Shown: piece by piece, positions 6,008 to 12,249 of the stretch
How the letters are laid out: the number at the start of each line of letters is the position of its first letter
Position numbering within the stretch: the stretch's first letter is position 1
DNA from: Candidatus Pacearchaeota archaeon
Lineage (GTDB): Archaea > Nanobdellota > Nanobdellia > Pacearchaeales > GW2011-AR1
Length of the DNA stretch: 17,746 nucleotides
Reading direction: 5' to 3'
NCBI GenBank assembly: GCA_016234065.1
Contig: JACQLJ010000006.1
Location: forward strand, 1 to 17,746
The notes under the pieces: model-generated
The model's input: the letters and a program-made list of their open reading frames with translations, nothing else
What the model was told of the DNA's origin: nothing
Database searches by the model: none
Position numbers and translations under genes: made by a program

Positions 6008-7043
6008 GTTCTTTTTCAATCGCTTCATAAGGATTAAAAGAATATTCATTCCTGTGATTTATTCTTTGTCTGTCTGTTTTTTCTATTTTTAATTCAAATC
6101 TTTTTCTTGCATTTTCAAATGTTAAGTCCTCAATTTGTTTTTCTGAAAATCCATTCTTTCTCAAGAACTCTGCAAACAAATCCCACCACGCTAATCCTGG
6201 AATTCCTGACATAAATGGATGATATTTTTTTTCTGTGAAAGTATGTGGGGCGTGGTCTGTCTCTATGAAGTCAATTTTCCCCTCTTTTAATAATTCAAGC
6301 ATTTTTGTTTTTGATTGAGGAGACCTTAATGGGGGATTCATTTTCCACAAAATCCCGTTTTTTACACTCATTTGATTCCAGTCAAAAATAAAATGATGCG
6401 GACAAATTCCACATGAAGCATCAATTTTATCTATTTTCGCTTGAACAACTAACTCAACTGCTTCTGGAACAGAGATATGTCCAATGTGTAGTTTTCCCTT
6501 GAAGCCGCTGTCTTTTGCGAATTCAATTTGGTCTTTAACTGACTCTACTTCTGCTTTTTCAGGACGGGCGTATGAATGTGTTATGGGAAGAACAGGGTTC
6601 CATTTTTCAGATTCCATCTCGCTTTCTTTTTCAGAATGGACAACTAATATTCCTTTGTAATTTTCTTCTGTCAGTGCTTTATAAATATTTTTTTGTTCTT
6701 CAAGTTTTGTAACTCCTAAATTGCCTACTGAATGTCCTGCATAAAGTTTCATTCCCACAACTCTTGGAAAAAATTCATTGTAAATGTTGACTGCATTTTT
6801 TACTTGCTTTAAATCAGCAGTCAAGCCAATGTAAATTCCATGAAAGACCTCTGGAACTCCAGATTGTTCTGAAAGTTTCAGTCGTTCAACAACCAATTCT
6901 CTTGTGACTATTGGAGGATCTGTGTTCGGCATTTCAAAAACAGCGTCAACTCCAGAATCCCTTGCGACTTCCAATCCGTGCTTTATTGTTTCTTTGTGCT
7001 TTTGGTTGAAGTCCCTTAAATGAACATGAGGATCAATATACAT
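5997..7043 (-). CDS. pyrC: Dihydroorotase
   Basis: A 348-residue amidohydrolase-superfamily enzyme converting carbamoyl-aspartate to dihydroorotate in pyrimidine synthesis. The metal and substrate motifs are complete: DPHVHLRD (4-11), EMPNTDPP (37-44), K99 in VGMKLYAG as the carbamylated bridging lysine, H136 in VVHSE, H186/H189 in HIGHIS, NPPLR (236-240) and the catalytic Asp in ETDHAPHT (261-268), followed by the GIPGL loop. The protein is short beside class I dihydroorotases because it begins directly at the barrel. The ATG at 7043 is chosen over the TTG at 7046: the TATA-like box at 7064-7071 predicts transcription from about 7042. No other pyr gene is in the window. Confidence 0.93.
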   Translation of the reverse strand: MYIDPHVHLRDFNQKHKETIKHGLEVARDSGVDAVFEMPNTDPPIVTRELVVERLKLSEQSGVPEVFHGIYIGLTADLKQVKNAVNIYNEFFPRVVGMKLYAGHSVGNLGVTKLEEQKNIYKALTEENYKGILVVHSEKESEMESEKWNPVLPITHSYARPEKAEVESVKDQIEFAKDSGFKGKLHIGHISVPEAVELVVQAKIDKIDASCGICPHHFIFDWNQMSVKNGILWKMNPPLRSPQSKTKMLELLKEGKIDFIETDHAPHTFTEKKYHPFMSGIPGLAWWDLFAEFLRKNGFSEKQIEDLTFENARKRFELKIEKTDRQRINHRNEYSFNPYEAIEKELNA

Positions 7044-7122
7044 CAATGAAGTTGTTGGTTTTTGTTTATAAGAATTGTTGTGTTTTGGGAATATTTAAAA
7101 ACTCTTTTTTCATAATTCATAT

Positions 7123-7377
7123 ATGGCTAAAAAGAGGATGAAAAGAAGACCTTCTCGTTCTGCTATTGTGACTTCATCAAGCAAAATTCATCTTGCTTTA
7201 AGATACATGATACTTTCTGGGATTCTCTTTGGTTTTTCTCTTGGAATTTATTACGCATCAGAAAATGAATTGTGGATAAATATTTTTTGGGCTGTTTCAT
7301 TGGTAACAGGAGTTCTCGCTTTGACTTTCTTGATTGTTTACCTAACCCTTATTTTTATGAGATGGTTTAGGAAATAA
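7123..7377 (+). CDS. Small two-helix membrane protein
   Basis: An 84-residue protein with a very basic N-terminus (MAKKRMKRRPSR) and two predicted membrane helices (about 27-46 and 52-78). The basic tail is probably cytoplasmic. The family and function were not recognised. A TATA-like box at 7091-7098 is centred about 26 bases before the ATG, so the message is probably leaderless. It diverges from pyrC. Confidence 0.72.
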   Translation: MAKKRMKRRPSRSAIVTSSSKIHLALRYMILSGILFGFSLGIYYASENELWINIFWAVSLVTGVLALTFLIVYLTLIFMRWFRK

Positions 7378-7421
7378 TTTTGTTTCATAAGTTTTAAAAG
7401 GTTAAAATAGAAGTTAATTTA

Positions 7422-7904
7422 ATGCCTAAATTAAAATTACCTCAGCCATATAGACATTTTACTTTTTCTCAAGATGTATTTGGAGATGCCTTGTTTGAAG
7501 AATTTCGCCCGTTTGAGTTTGCCAGCAAAAGTGAAGCTATCCGCCGTGCAGTTCATTTTACATATAATATTTTAGAAGAAAATAACAGGGGTTTAATACA
7601 TTCCTATGAAAATCCTGATTTGAGTCCCCCAGCTTGGATGTATAATCCTTTTAATATTCATCTTTTTATTTCTTTGGAAAATCAGTCAAAAACAAGAAAA
7701 GGTAGTTTTAATCTCATGAAGACGACACAACATCATTTAGAGGCAATCGCTCAAAAAAGTAGAATAACACTTAATCAAGCAGTGAATTTTTCTTTAAAGA
7801 GTTTGTATAATGGATATCAGGCTGTAAGAGCTGGGTACCAGCCACTTTTGCGCTCAGCTAAAGATCCAAGTGTGGTAGTAGAACGAATAAGATATGTTTT
7901 TTAG
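7422..7904 (+). CDS. Possible tandem ribbon-helix-helix DNA-binding protein
   Basis: A 160-residue protein with two segments that look like ribbon-helix-helix units. The first (about 12-50) has a strand region, then SKSEAIRRAVHFTYNIL, typical of the RHH helix A/turn. The second (about 95-130) has SFNLMKTTQHHLEAIAQKSR then ITLNQAVNFSLKSLYNG. A single chain with two RHH motifs could bind DNA as a pseudo-dimer. This is a fold guess from pattern, not a named family. A TATA-like box at 7392-7398 is centred 26-27 bases before the ATG. It sits just upstream of the tRNA-Thr repeat cluster, but nothing in the sequence shows a functional link. Confidence 0.62.
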   Translation: MPKLKLPQPYRHFTFSQDVFGDALFEEFRPFEFASKSEAIRRAVHFTYNILEENNRGLIHSYENPDLSPPAWMYNPFNIHLFISLENQSKTRKGSFNLMKTTQHHLEAIAQKSRITLNQAVNFSLKSLYNGYQAVRAGYQPLLRSAKDPSVVVERIRYVF

Positions 7905-7949
7905 ATTCTGTAGCTAACATTTTACAGGATGTTGCTTTTTCACAAATTC

Positions 7950-7957
7950 TTTTAAAT
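7950..7957 (+). promoter_or_regulatory. Likely TATA box of the tRNA-Thr locus
   Basis: TTTTAAAT lies 32-39 bases before the partial tRNA copy at 7989, not before the complete tRNA at 8077. The original promoter therefore appears to be separated from the intact gene by the duplicated 5' end and repeat F. Confidence 0.5.
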
Positions 7958-7988
7958 GATATTCTTCTTTTCCAGCTGTGGCTATAAC

Positions 7989-8003
7989 GCCTGTGTAGCT
8001 CAG
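7989..8003 (+). pseudogene. Duplicated 5' end of tRNA-Thr
   Basis: GCCTGTGTAGCTCAG, identical to the first 15 bases of tRNA-Thr at 8077. The identity extends 3 bases upstream (AAC), 18 bases in all (7986-8003 and 8074-8091). The rest of the tRNA is absent here. Confidence 0.9.
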
Positions 8004-8070
8004 CGAGAACACGAAGTTTTCTCGCGCACTTTCCAGTTTGAATTCGCTTAAACTGGTTGGTTCGCTACAC
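7993..8070 (-). repeat. Hairpin repeat, inverted copy F, three-stem structure
   Basis: Three perfect 7-bp stems make a three-way junction: GTGTAGC/GCTACAC (7993-7999 with 8064-8070), GCGAGAA/TTCTCGC (8003-8009 with 8019-8025) and CCAGTTT/AAACTGG (8033-8039 with 8050-8056). Read on the minus strand, the part CCAGTTTAAGCGAA then AGAAAACTT aligns with the other repeat copies, so this is the same family in opposite orientation to tRNA-Thr. Confidence 0.72.
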
Positions 8071-8076
8071 TCAAAC

Positions 8077-8150
8077 GCCTGTGTAGCTCAGTTGGTAAGA
8101 GCGTTTCCTTGGTAAGGAAAAGGTCCTGAGTTCAATTCTCAGCACAGGCT
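8077..8150 (+). tRNA. tRNA-Thr(GGT), intronless
   Basis: A complete cloverleaf: acceptor GCCTGTG/CACAGGC with discriminator T, D-stem GCTC/GAGC with loop AGTTGGTAA, anticodon stem TTTCC/GGAAA with loop TTGGTAA (anticodon GGT), T-arm CTGAG-TTCAATT-CTCAG. CCA is not encoded. A T-run follows directly. It is flanked on both sides by partial copies of itself. Confidence 0.95.
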
Positions 8151-8212
8151 TTTTAGAGTCGGATAAATCGGTTTAAACAAAAAGGAAAATAGAAAAAAAC
8201 GTAGTTGTTTTC
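8151..8212 (+). repeat. Hairpin repeat, copy D
   Basis: The leader at 8163-8196 differs from copy E at 3 of 34 positions. The hairpin arms GAAAAAAA and TTGTTTTC (8192-8212, loop CGTAG) pair with one mismatch. It begins right after tRNA-Thr and ends right before a 3' copy of the same tRNA. Confidence 0.82.
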
Positions 8213-8213
8213 A

Positions 8214-8236
8214 AGTTCAATTCTCAGCACAGGCTT
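8214..8236 (+). pseudogene. Duplicated 3' end of tRNA-Thr
   Basis: 23 bases (T-loop, T-stem 3' strand, acceptor 3' strand, discriminator and one following T) identical to 8129-8151 of tRNA-Thr. There is no 5' part. With copy D between them, the two form a direct repeat around the element. Confidence 0.92.
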
Positions 8237-8239
8237 GGT

Positions 8240-8262
8240 GCTGTTGAACAAAATGAAACAGC
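8240..8262 (+). repeat. Short inverted repeat before copy E
   Basis: A 6-bp stem GCTGTT/AACAGC with an 11-base loop, between the tRNA-Thr 3' copy and repeat E. Function unknown. Confidence 0.4.
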
Positions 8263-8270
8263 GAGTGGCT

Positions 8271-8349
8271 TGGACAAATCAGTTTAAGCAAAAAGGAAAA
8301 TAGAAAAGAAACTTGGTTCTTTTCAAGTTTGAATCTTGGACGCGCTCCA
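8271..8349 (+). repeat. Hairpin repeat, copy E, with an unassigned tRNA-like 3' end
   Basis: Leader 8274-8307, then a perfect 8-bp stem GAAAAGAA/TTCTTTTC with loop ACTTGG (8303-8324). The hairpin and flanks are nearly identical to copy A on the other strand. The tail TCAAG-TTTGAAT-CTTGG followed by ACGCGCTCCA looks like a T-arm and acceptor strand of a tRNA not otherwise present in the window. Confidence 0.78.
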
Positions 8350-8382
8350 AACAATTTTAAACACATTTTTCTTTGATATAAA

Positions 8383-8790
8383 ATGAAAGAAATCATAATT
8401 TTATTCTTCGTTGGACTTGTGATTTTTTTAATTCTTGATTTCATCTGGCTTAACTATGTCATAGGTGATTTCTTCAAGTCGCAAATAGGACATATTTCAA
8501 ACATAGTAAGCGGACAATTCAAAATAAATCTATATGCAGCAATATTTGTGTATGTTCTTATGACATTGGGTCTTTTGATTTTTGTCCTTCCAGTGTCAAA
8601 CTCATATTCACAAGCGCTGATTTACGGCGCGTTGTTTGGATTTGTTATGTATGGAATCTACGATGGAACAAATCTAACTTTTATCAAGGACTATCCATTG
8701 AAATTCGCATTAGTTGATATTTCTTGGGGAACTTTCCTCGTCGCTGTTACAAACGCAGCGTTGTTCTTTGTAAAGAATAAGTGGTTTTAA
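8383..8790 (+). CDS. DUF2177 family membrane protein
   Basis: A 135-residue integral membrane protein with four predicted helices (about 3-24, 47-68, 77-97 and 108-130). Family hallmarks are LDFIWLNYVIGDFFKSQIG near the N-terminus, FGFVMYGIYDGTNLTFIKDYPLKF in the middle and ALVDISWGTFLVAVTNAA in the last helix, all matching the DUF2177 pattern. The function of the family is not known. A TATA-like box (AATTTTAAAC, 8353-8362) is centred about 25 bases before the ATG, supporting a leaderless mRNA and placing this gene outside the tRNA repeat unit. Confidence 0.87.
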   Translation: MKEIIILFFVGLVIFLILDFIWLNYVIGDFFKSQIGHISNIVSGQFKINLYAAIFVYVLMTLGLLIFVLPVSNSYSQALIYGALFGFVMYGIYDGTNLTFIKDYPLKFALVDISWGTFLVAVTNAALFFVKNKWF

Positions 8791-8855
8791 TCAGAACCTT
8801 TTATGAATAAACTTTTCTCAGTTAATCTTTTAAAATTACGTCTTTTCTAACCAAA

Positions 8856-11018
8856 ATGAAAAAGAGGATTGAATTTGACTCCCAAGGAAAACCATTAAGA
8901 ATTGATGAAAAGCTTATTGAATACTCAAAAACTGATTTTCAAGGAAGAAGCGGTAAAAATTATTCCTGTCAGACCTGCGGACGGGCCATTAATCACAGGG
9001 GCAATTGTTTTGCATGCAATATCAAAAGGAAAATATCATCGGAATCTTCCATAAATAATTTTCTTAAAGACAATGGAGAAATCTATAACAAACATCTTAA
9101 AACCTCAAGCAAACTTTCCTTTTTGAAAGATGAGACCCCGAAATTAGAAAATATCTTTCAAAACAAATATTGGAGTTTGTATCAAAACGACAAATTCCTA
9201 GAACCTTTAAAATTCTCAAATGGAAAAACGCAGGAAGATATTGTAAAAGAGATTGTTGAAAAAATAAAATCAGGGAAGAAAGTGATTTTTCTGCACGGGG
9301 TTTGCGGAACAGGGAAGTCAGCAATTGCTTTGAATGTTTCCAGAATTTTAGGAAAATCGTCAATTATAGTTCCAATAAAGTCCCTGCAAAAGCAGTATGA
9401 AGATGATTATATGAAAGATAAATACTTGCTCAAAAATGATGGAAATAAGCTCAAAATAGCTATGATAACTGGGAGAGGTAATCACGACTCAATAATCTTT
9501 CCCGGAATTTCATGCGCAGATCCAAACCTTCCGGATACGATAAAAATAAACGAAAGAAACTTTCAAAAAATAAAAGAGTATTATGAGGAAAACCCATTTA
9601 CAAATAGCGAAATGCCCGAATTAAAAAATATAAGAAGATTCTCAATAGCTCCATCAAATCCATATTGGAGCCCCATTCTTCCTGCTTCTCTTGAATTGAA
9701 TCATTTGAAAGATGCGGAGAAAAAAAGATACAAAGGAATAAACGGAAGGGAATTTATTTTCTACCATAGAAAAAAAGGATGCTCTTATTATGACCAATAT
9801 CTTGCATATCTTAATGCAGATGTTATAATTTTCAATTCTGCAAAGTATCTCGCAGAAATGGCCACGGAAAGAAAACCCTTGACAGAGGTTGAGATAATTG
9901 ATGAAGCAGACGAGTTTCTGGATAATCTGTCAAATCAAATACGGCTAAATCTAAATATATTGTCTGCAGCTCTAAAAATATTAACTCCCGAATCAAATGA
10001 TGCAAAATATTCTATTAAAAAGATTTTGGAACTAATAGAGCTGGAAGAAAGAAACAAAAGGGCTTTGGGAATAGATGAAAACAAAATCTACAAACTAAAT
10101 GAAACAAAGATTGCAGAAATATTAAAAATACTTTCAGCGGACTCAGAACTTCAGACAGAAATAAATCTTGATGAAACAAATTATACAAATCAGGCATTGG
10201 AAGCAGCACAAAATTTTATTGAGACCATTGATGATGTTTACGTTTCCTTTTACAAAGATGAGATTGGACTGAACGCAAATCTCGTAACAACAAATCTGGC
10301 TGAAAAATTCAAAAAAATAGTGGATGGAAATAAAGCCATAATTCTAATGTCAGGAACTTTGCATTCAGAAGATGTCTTGAAACACCTTTTTGGAATAAAG
10401 GACTATGAAATAGTGGAAGCAGAGACGCTGAACCAAGGGGCCATAGACATATCTCGCACAGGAACAGAATTTGATTGCAGATATTCAAATTTCCAGTATA
10501 AGGAATTCACGCGGGAGGATTATTTGAAATCGCTGTCAAGAGTTGTTCAAAAAGCGGAAAACCCGACGCTGGTTCATGTCAACGCGTTCAATGATTTGCC
10601 TTCTGAGGAAGAACTTGCCTTGCTTGAATATCAAAATCTCGTTACTCAAAAAGATTTGAAATCGGCACAGGATAACGACAGAATAGGAAAAAGAATTTCT
10701 GACTTCAAATTAGGAAAACTAAATATTTTGTTTACAACAAAGGGTTCAAGAGGAGTTGACTTTCCTGGAAAGATGTGCAATTCAGTAGTGTTCACAAAAT
10801 ACCCAAATCCAAATGTTAATGAAACATTCTGGAAAATTCTCAAGAAGACACATCCTGATTATTATTCTGAATTCTACAAAGACAAGGCAAACAGGGAATT
10901 CCTGCAGAGAATTTATCGTGCTTTGAGGTCAAAAGACGACCATGTTTATGTCCTCTCGCCAGACACAAGAGTTCTGAACGCCGTGAGGGATTTGCAGATG
11001 AAAGGTATGGGGAAGTAA
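8856..11018 (+). CDS. SF2 DNA helicase, XPD/DinG-like, with N-terminal zinc ribbon
   Basis: A 720-residue helicase. Residues 38-54 hold CxxC-x9-CxxC (C38, C41, C51, C54), a zinc ribbon. Motif I is GVCGTGKS (148-155). Motif II is a literal DEAD in IIDEADEF (349-352). Motif III-like LMSGTLHSED and motif V FTTKGSRGVDFPGK follow, and motif VI is QRIYRALR (684-691). KKGCSYYDQYLAYLNADVIIFNSAKYL resembles the XPD/DinG Fe-S domain exit. Only two Cys are seen in that insert (ISC and KGC), so the four-Cys Fe-S cluster of XPD appears incomplete. A role in DNA unwinding in repair or replication is inferred from the superfamily. A TATA-like box lies at 8828-8838. The family is sure; the subfamily is less so. 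Confidence 0.88.
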   Translation: MKKRIEFDSQGKPLRIDEKLIEYSKTDFQGRSGKNYSCQTCGRAINHRGNCFACNIKRKISSESSINNFLKDNGEIYNKHLKTSSKLSFLKDETPKLENIFQNKYWSLYQNDKFLEPLKFSNGKTQEDIVKEIVEKIKSGKKVIFLHGVCGTGKSAIALNVSRILGKSSIIVPIKSLQKQYEDDYMKDKYLLKNDGNKLKIAMITGRGNHDSIIFPGISCADPNLPDTIKINERNFQKIKEYYEENPFTNSEMPELKNIRRFSIAPSNPYWSPILPASLELNHLKDAEKKRYKGINGREFIFYHRKKGCSYYDQYLAYLNADVIIFNSAKYLAEMATERKPLTEVEIIDEADEFLDNLSNQIRLNLNILSAALKILTPESNDAKYSIKKILELIELEERNKRALGIDENKIYKLNETKIAEILKILSADSELQTEINLDETNYTNQALEAAQNFIETIDDVYVSFYKDEIGLNANLVTTNLAEKFKKIVDGNKAIILMSGTLHSEDVLKHLFGIKDYEIVEAETLNQGAIDISRTGTEFDCRYSNFQYKEFTREDYLKSLSRVVQKAENPTLVHVNAFNDLPSEEELALLEYQNLVTQKDLKSAQDNDRIGKRISDFKLGKLNILFTTKGSRGVDFPGKMCNSVVFTKYPNPNVNETFWKILKKTHPDYYSEFYKDKANREFLQRIYRALRSKDDHVYVLSPDTRVLNAVRDLQMKGMGK

Positions 11019-11019
11019 T

Positions 11020-11271
11020 TTATTCTTTGTAAATATTTTTTCTGTGACCAATTTTTAATATATTCAAAATTTTATTAGAAGTGTCAACATCAATTAAAAC
11101 TCTGTAATCTCCAACTCTTAATTTGTATCCTTCGCCCTCATAATGCTCCAAGAAACGAAAGGGGTTTTCCGTTAATTCATTAACTTTCTTATAAATTCTG
11201 GAGGAGATAGCTCTTTGCAATTTTTCTAGGAATTCTTTTGGTTTTTTGTCCCAGACAATTCTATAAGACAT
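11020..11271 (-). CDS. RelE-type mRNA interferase toxin
   Basis: An 83-residue RelE/ParE-superfamily toxin, expected to cut mRNA in the ribosome when freed from its antitoxin. The fold signature is clear: YRIVWDKKPKEFLEKL, helix RIYKKVNELTENPFRFLEHYEG, the core KLRVGDYRVLIDVD, then a final strand with GHRKNIYKE. The last segment keeps basic and aromatic residues used by RelE (R78, Y82 region). The ATG at 11271 overlaps the antitoxin stop by one base (TGATG), so it is translationally coupled; the GTG at 11274 is a less likely start. Antitoxin-first gene order matches relBE. A decayed relative lies at 16958-17100. Confidence 0.9.
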   Translation of the reverse strand: MSYRIVWDKKPKEFLEKLQRAISSRIYKKVNELTENPFRFLEHYEGEGYKLRVGDYRVLIDVDTSNKILNILKIGHRKNIYKE

Positions 11272-11489
11272 CACAACCCCAACATCTTTCCAACTTCTTC
11301 ATGGGTATAAAATTCACGCTTTTTTATTCTCTTTCTTGCTTCTTCTACTTCCCTCTTAGTTTTTTCATTCAACTCCAAATGGTCCTCTATCATATTCTCA
11401 ATTACTTCATTATAACTGGCCCTATCAAAAAGTTTCATCTTGTCAAGCTGCTCTTTGACTTCTTTTGATATTCTTATTGTTGTTTCCAT
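11271..11489 (-). CDS. Ribbon-helix-helix antitoxin
   Basis: A 72-residue partner of the RelE toxin. The N-terminal METTIRISKEVKEQLDKMK then SYNEVIENMIEDHLEL is a ribbon-helix-helix DNA-binding domain. The charged C-terminus (KTKREVEEARKRIKKREFYTHEEVGKMLGL) is the part expected to wrap around the toxin. The ATG at 11489 is chosen because the RHH strand begins there and the TATA-like box at 11514-11523 predicts transcription from about 11491. The frame is open further upstream, but that stretch contains the promoter. The gene probably represses its own promoter through the TATACA repeats at its start. Confidence 0.87.
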   Translation of the reverse strand: METTIRISKEVKEQLDKMKLFDRASYNEVIENMIEDHLELNEKTKREVEEARKRIKKREFYTHEEVGKMLGL

Positions 11490-11504
11490 ATACAATGGTA
11501 TACA
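11489..11504. promoter_or_regulatory. Candidate operator of the RelE-type module
   Basis: TATACA occurs at 11489-11494 and again at 11499-11504, exactly one helical turn apart, covering the predicted transcription start. RHH antitoxins commonly bind such 10-bp-spaced repeats; autoregulation is inferred. Confidence 0.5.
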
Positions 11505-11562
11505 TGTGTAGATTTTATAAATCTTTTGGATTATTAATTTATTGTTATTATAATCACACAAA

Positions 11563-11570
11563 TATTTAAA
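11563..11570 (+). promoter_or_regulatory. TATA box that decides the start of the next gene
   Basis: TATTTAAA is centred about 26-27 bases before ATG 11594 but only about 9 bases before ATG 11576, so 11594 is the likely leaderless start. Confidence 0.6.
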
Positions 11571-11593
11571 AACAAATGTCCAGAATTATTTGT

Positions 11594-11977
11594 ATGTCAG
11601 AAAAAGATAAGATAATCCTAAGAAAAAATGAGTATGATTCTAGATTTGATATCTTTCGCACAGAAGAAGTAGTTCCACATTATGGATTTATTCCCAGAAC
11701 AGGTAAAAAGAGAGAGGTTTATCAAGGAAGCATTAGAATAATGGGGCCTCCAATTAACAACCAGGTTGCAATTTATATTGAGGAACTATATGAAGAGGGA
11801 ATAACAGAAGGAATGACAAGGACACTTCTTGCAATAGGAGATACATCTAAAAATATTCTACAGCAAATGTATGATACCTCTAAAGCACATTGTGAAAGGA
11901 TTGCATCTATTGACAAATTTGAACTCATTGACGAAACTCCAGAAAAAAAAGAAAGTCAATTAGTTCAAAGTTTGTAA
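11594..11977 (+). CDS. Hypothetical protein, unrecognised
   Basis: A 127-residue soluble protein from ATG 11594 (an in-frame ATG at 11576 would add six residues but fits the TATA-like box badly). Visible segments are HYGFIPRTGKKREVYQGSIR, a predicted beta-rich part (IRIMGPPINNQVAIYIEELYEEG) and a helical part (TRTLLAIGDTSKNILQQMYDTSKAHCERI). The C-terminus is charged and probably flexible. The family was not recognised. It is followed by a 272-base stretch without a gene that appears structured, and then by dnaG. Confidence 0.65.
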   Translation: MSEKDKIILRKNEYDSRFDIFRTEEVVPHYGFIPRTGKKREVYQGSIRIMGPPINNQVAIYIEELYEEGITEGMTRTLLAIGDTSKNILQQMYDTSKAHCERIASIDKFELIDETPEKKESQLVQSL

Positions 11978-12031
11978 TTAAAAGTTTTCAAACCAAAACA
12001 CTTAAATATTCTCTTTTCTCACACTAAAACA

Positions 12032-12215
12032 GAAAGTATCTAATAATAGATTATCACAATTCACACGACGCGATAAACGCGGAGTTTACGAATCAAATTC
12101 AGTTTAGCTTGGTGCTATTCCCATTAGGGAAGCGAACGAGCATGCAAAACTCTTTTTGAAGTAAGGCATAAGTGAGATTGCTATAGATATTTTCTGACGA
12201 GTTTTACTCGTAAAT
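12032..12215 (+). ncRNA. Possible structured RNA or long dnaG leader
   Basis: The 272 bases before dnaG hold no gene. A TATA-like CTTAAATATT (12001-12010) predicts transcription from about 12032. Downstream hairpins are TAAAC/GTTTA (12074-12089), TTCCC/GGGAA with loop ATTA (12117-12130) inside a broken outer stem AGTTTaGC...TGCT pairing with AGCAtGCaAAACT and ending in TTTTT (12101-12157), and a perfect ACGAGT/ACTCGT with loop TTT (12197-12211). No known RNA family was recognised. Confidence 0.4.
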
Positions 12216-12249
12216 ACAAATAAAAACTAAAATAAAATGGAGACAAAAA

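Noticed and set aside
7989..8236. Split or permuted tRNA gene
   Set aside because: An intact contiguous tRNA-Thr lies between the partial copies, and the outer pieces lack the anticodon arm.
7986..8349. Integrated virus or plasmid at the tRNA-Thr att site
   Set aside because: The 23-base direct repeats would fit att sites, but only 62 bases separate them and no integrase gene is in the window; a small element or its remnant is more likely.
8217..8444. Minus-strand open frame across the tRNA repeat region
   Set aside because: It runs antisense to the tRNA-Thr 3' copy, repeat E and the start of the DUF2177 gene, and its product has no domain or promoter.
12032..12215. RNase P RNA or SRP RNA before dnaG
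   Set aside because: The conserved motifs of these RNAs (such as the SRP GGAA/GCAG apical loop region) were not found.
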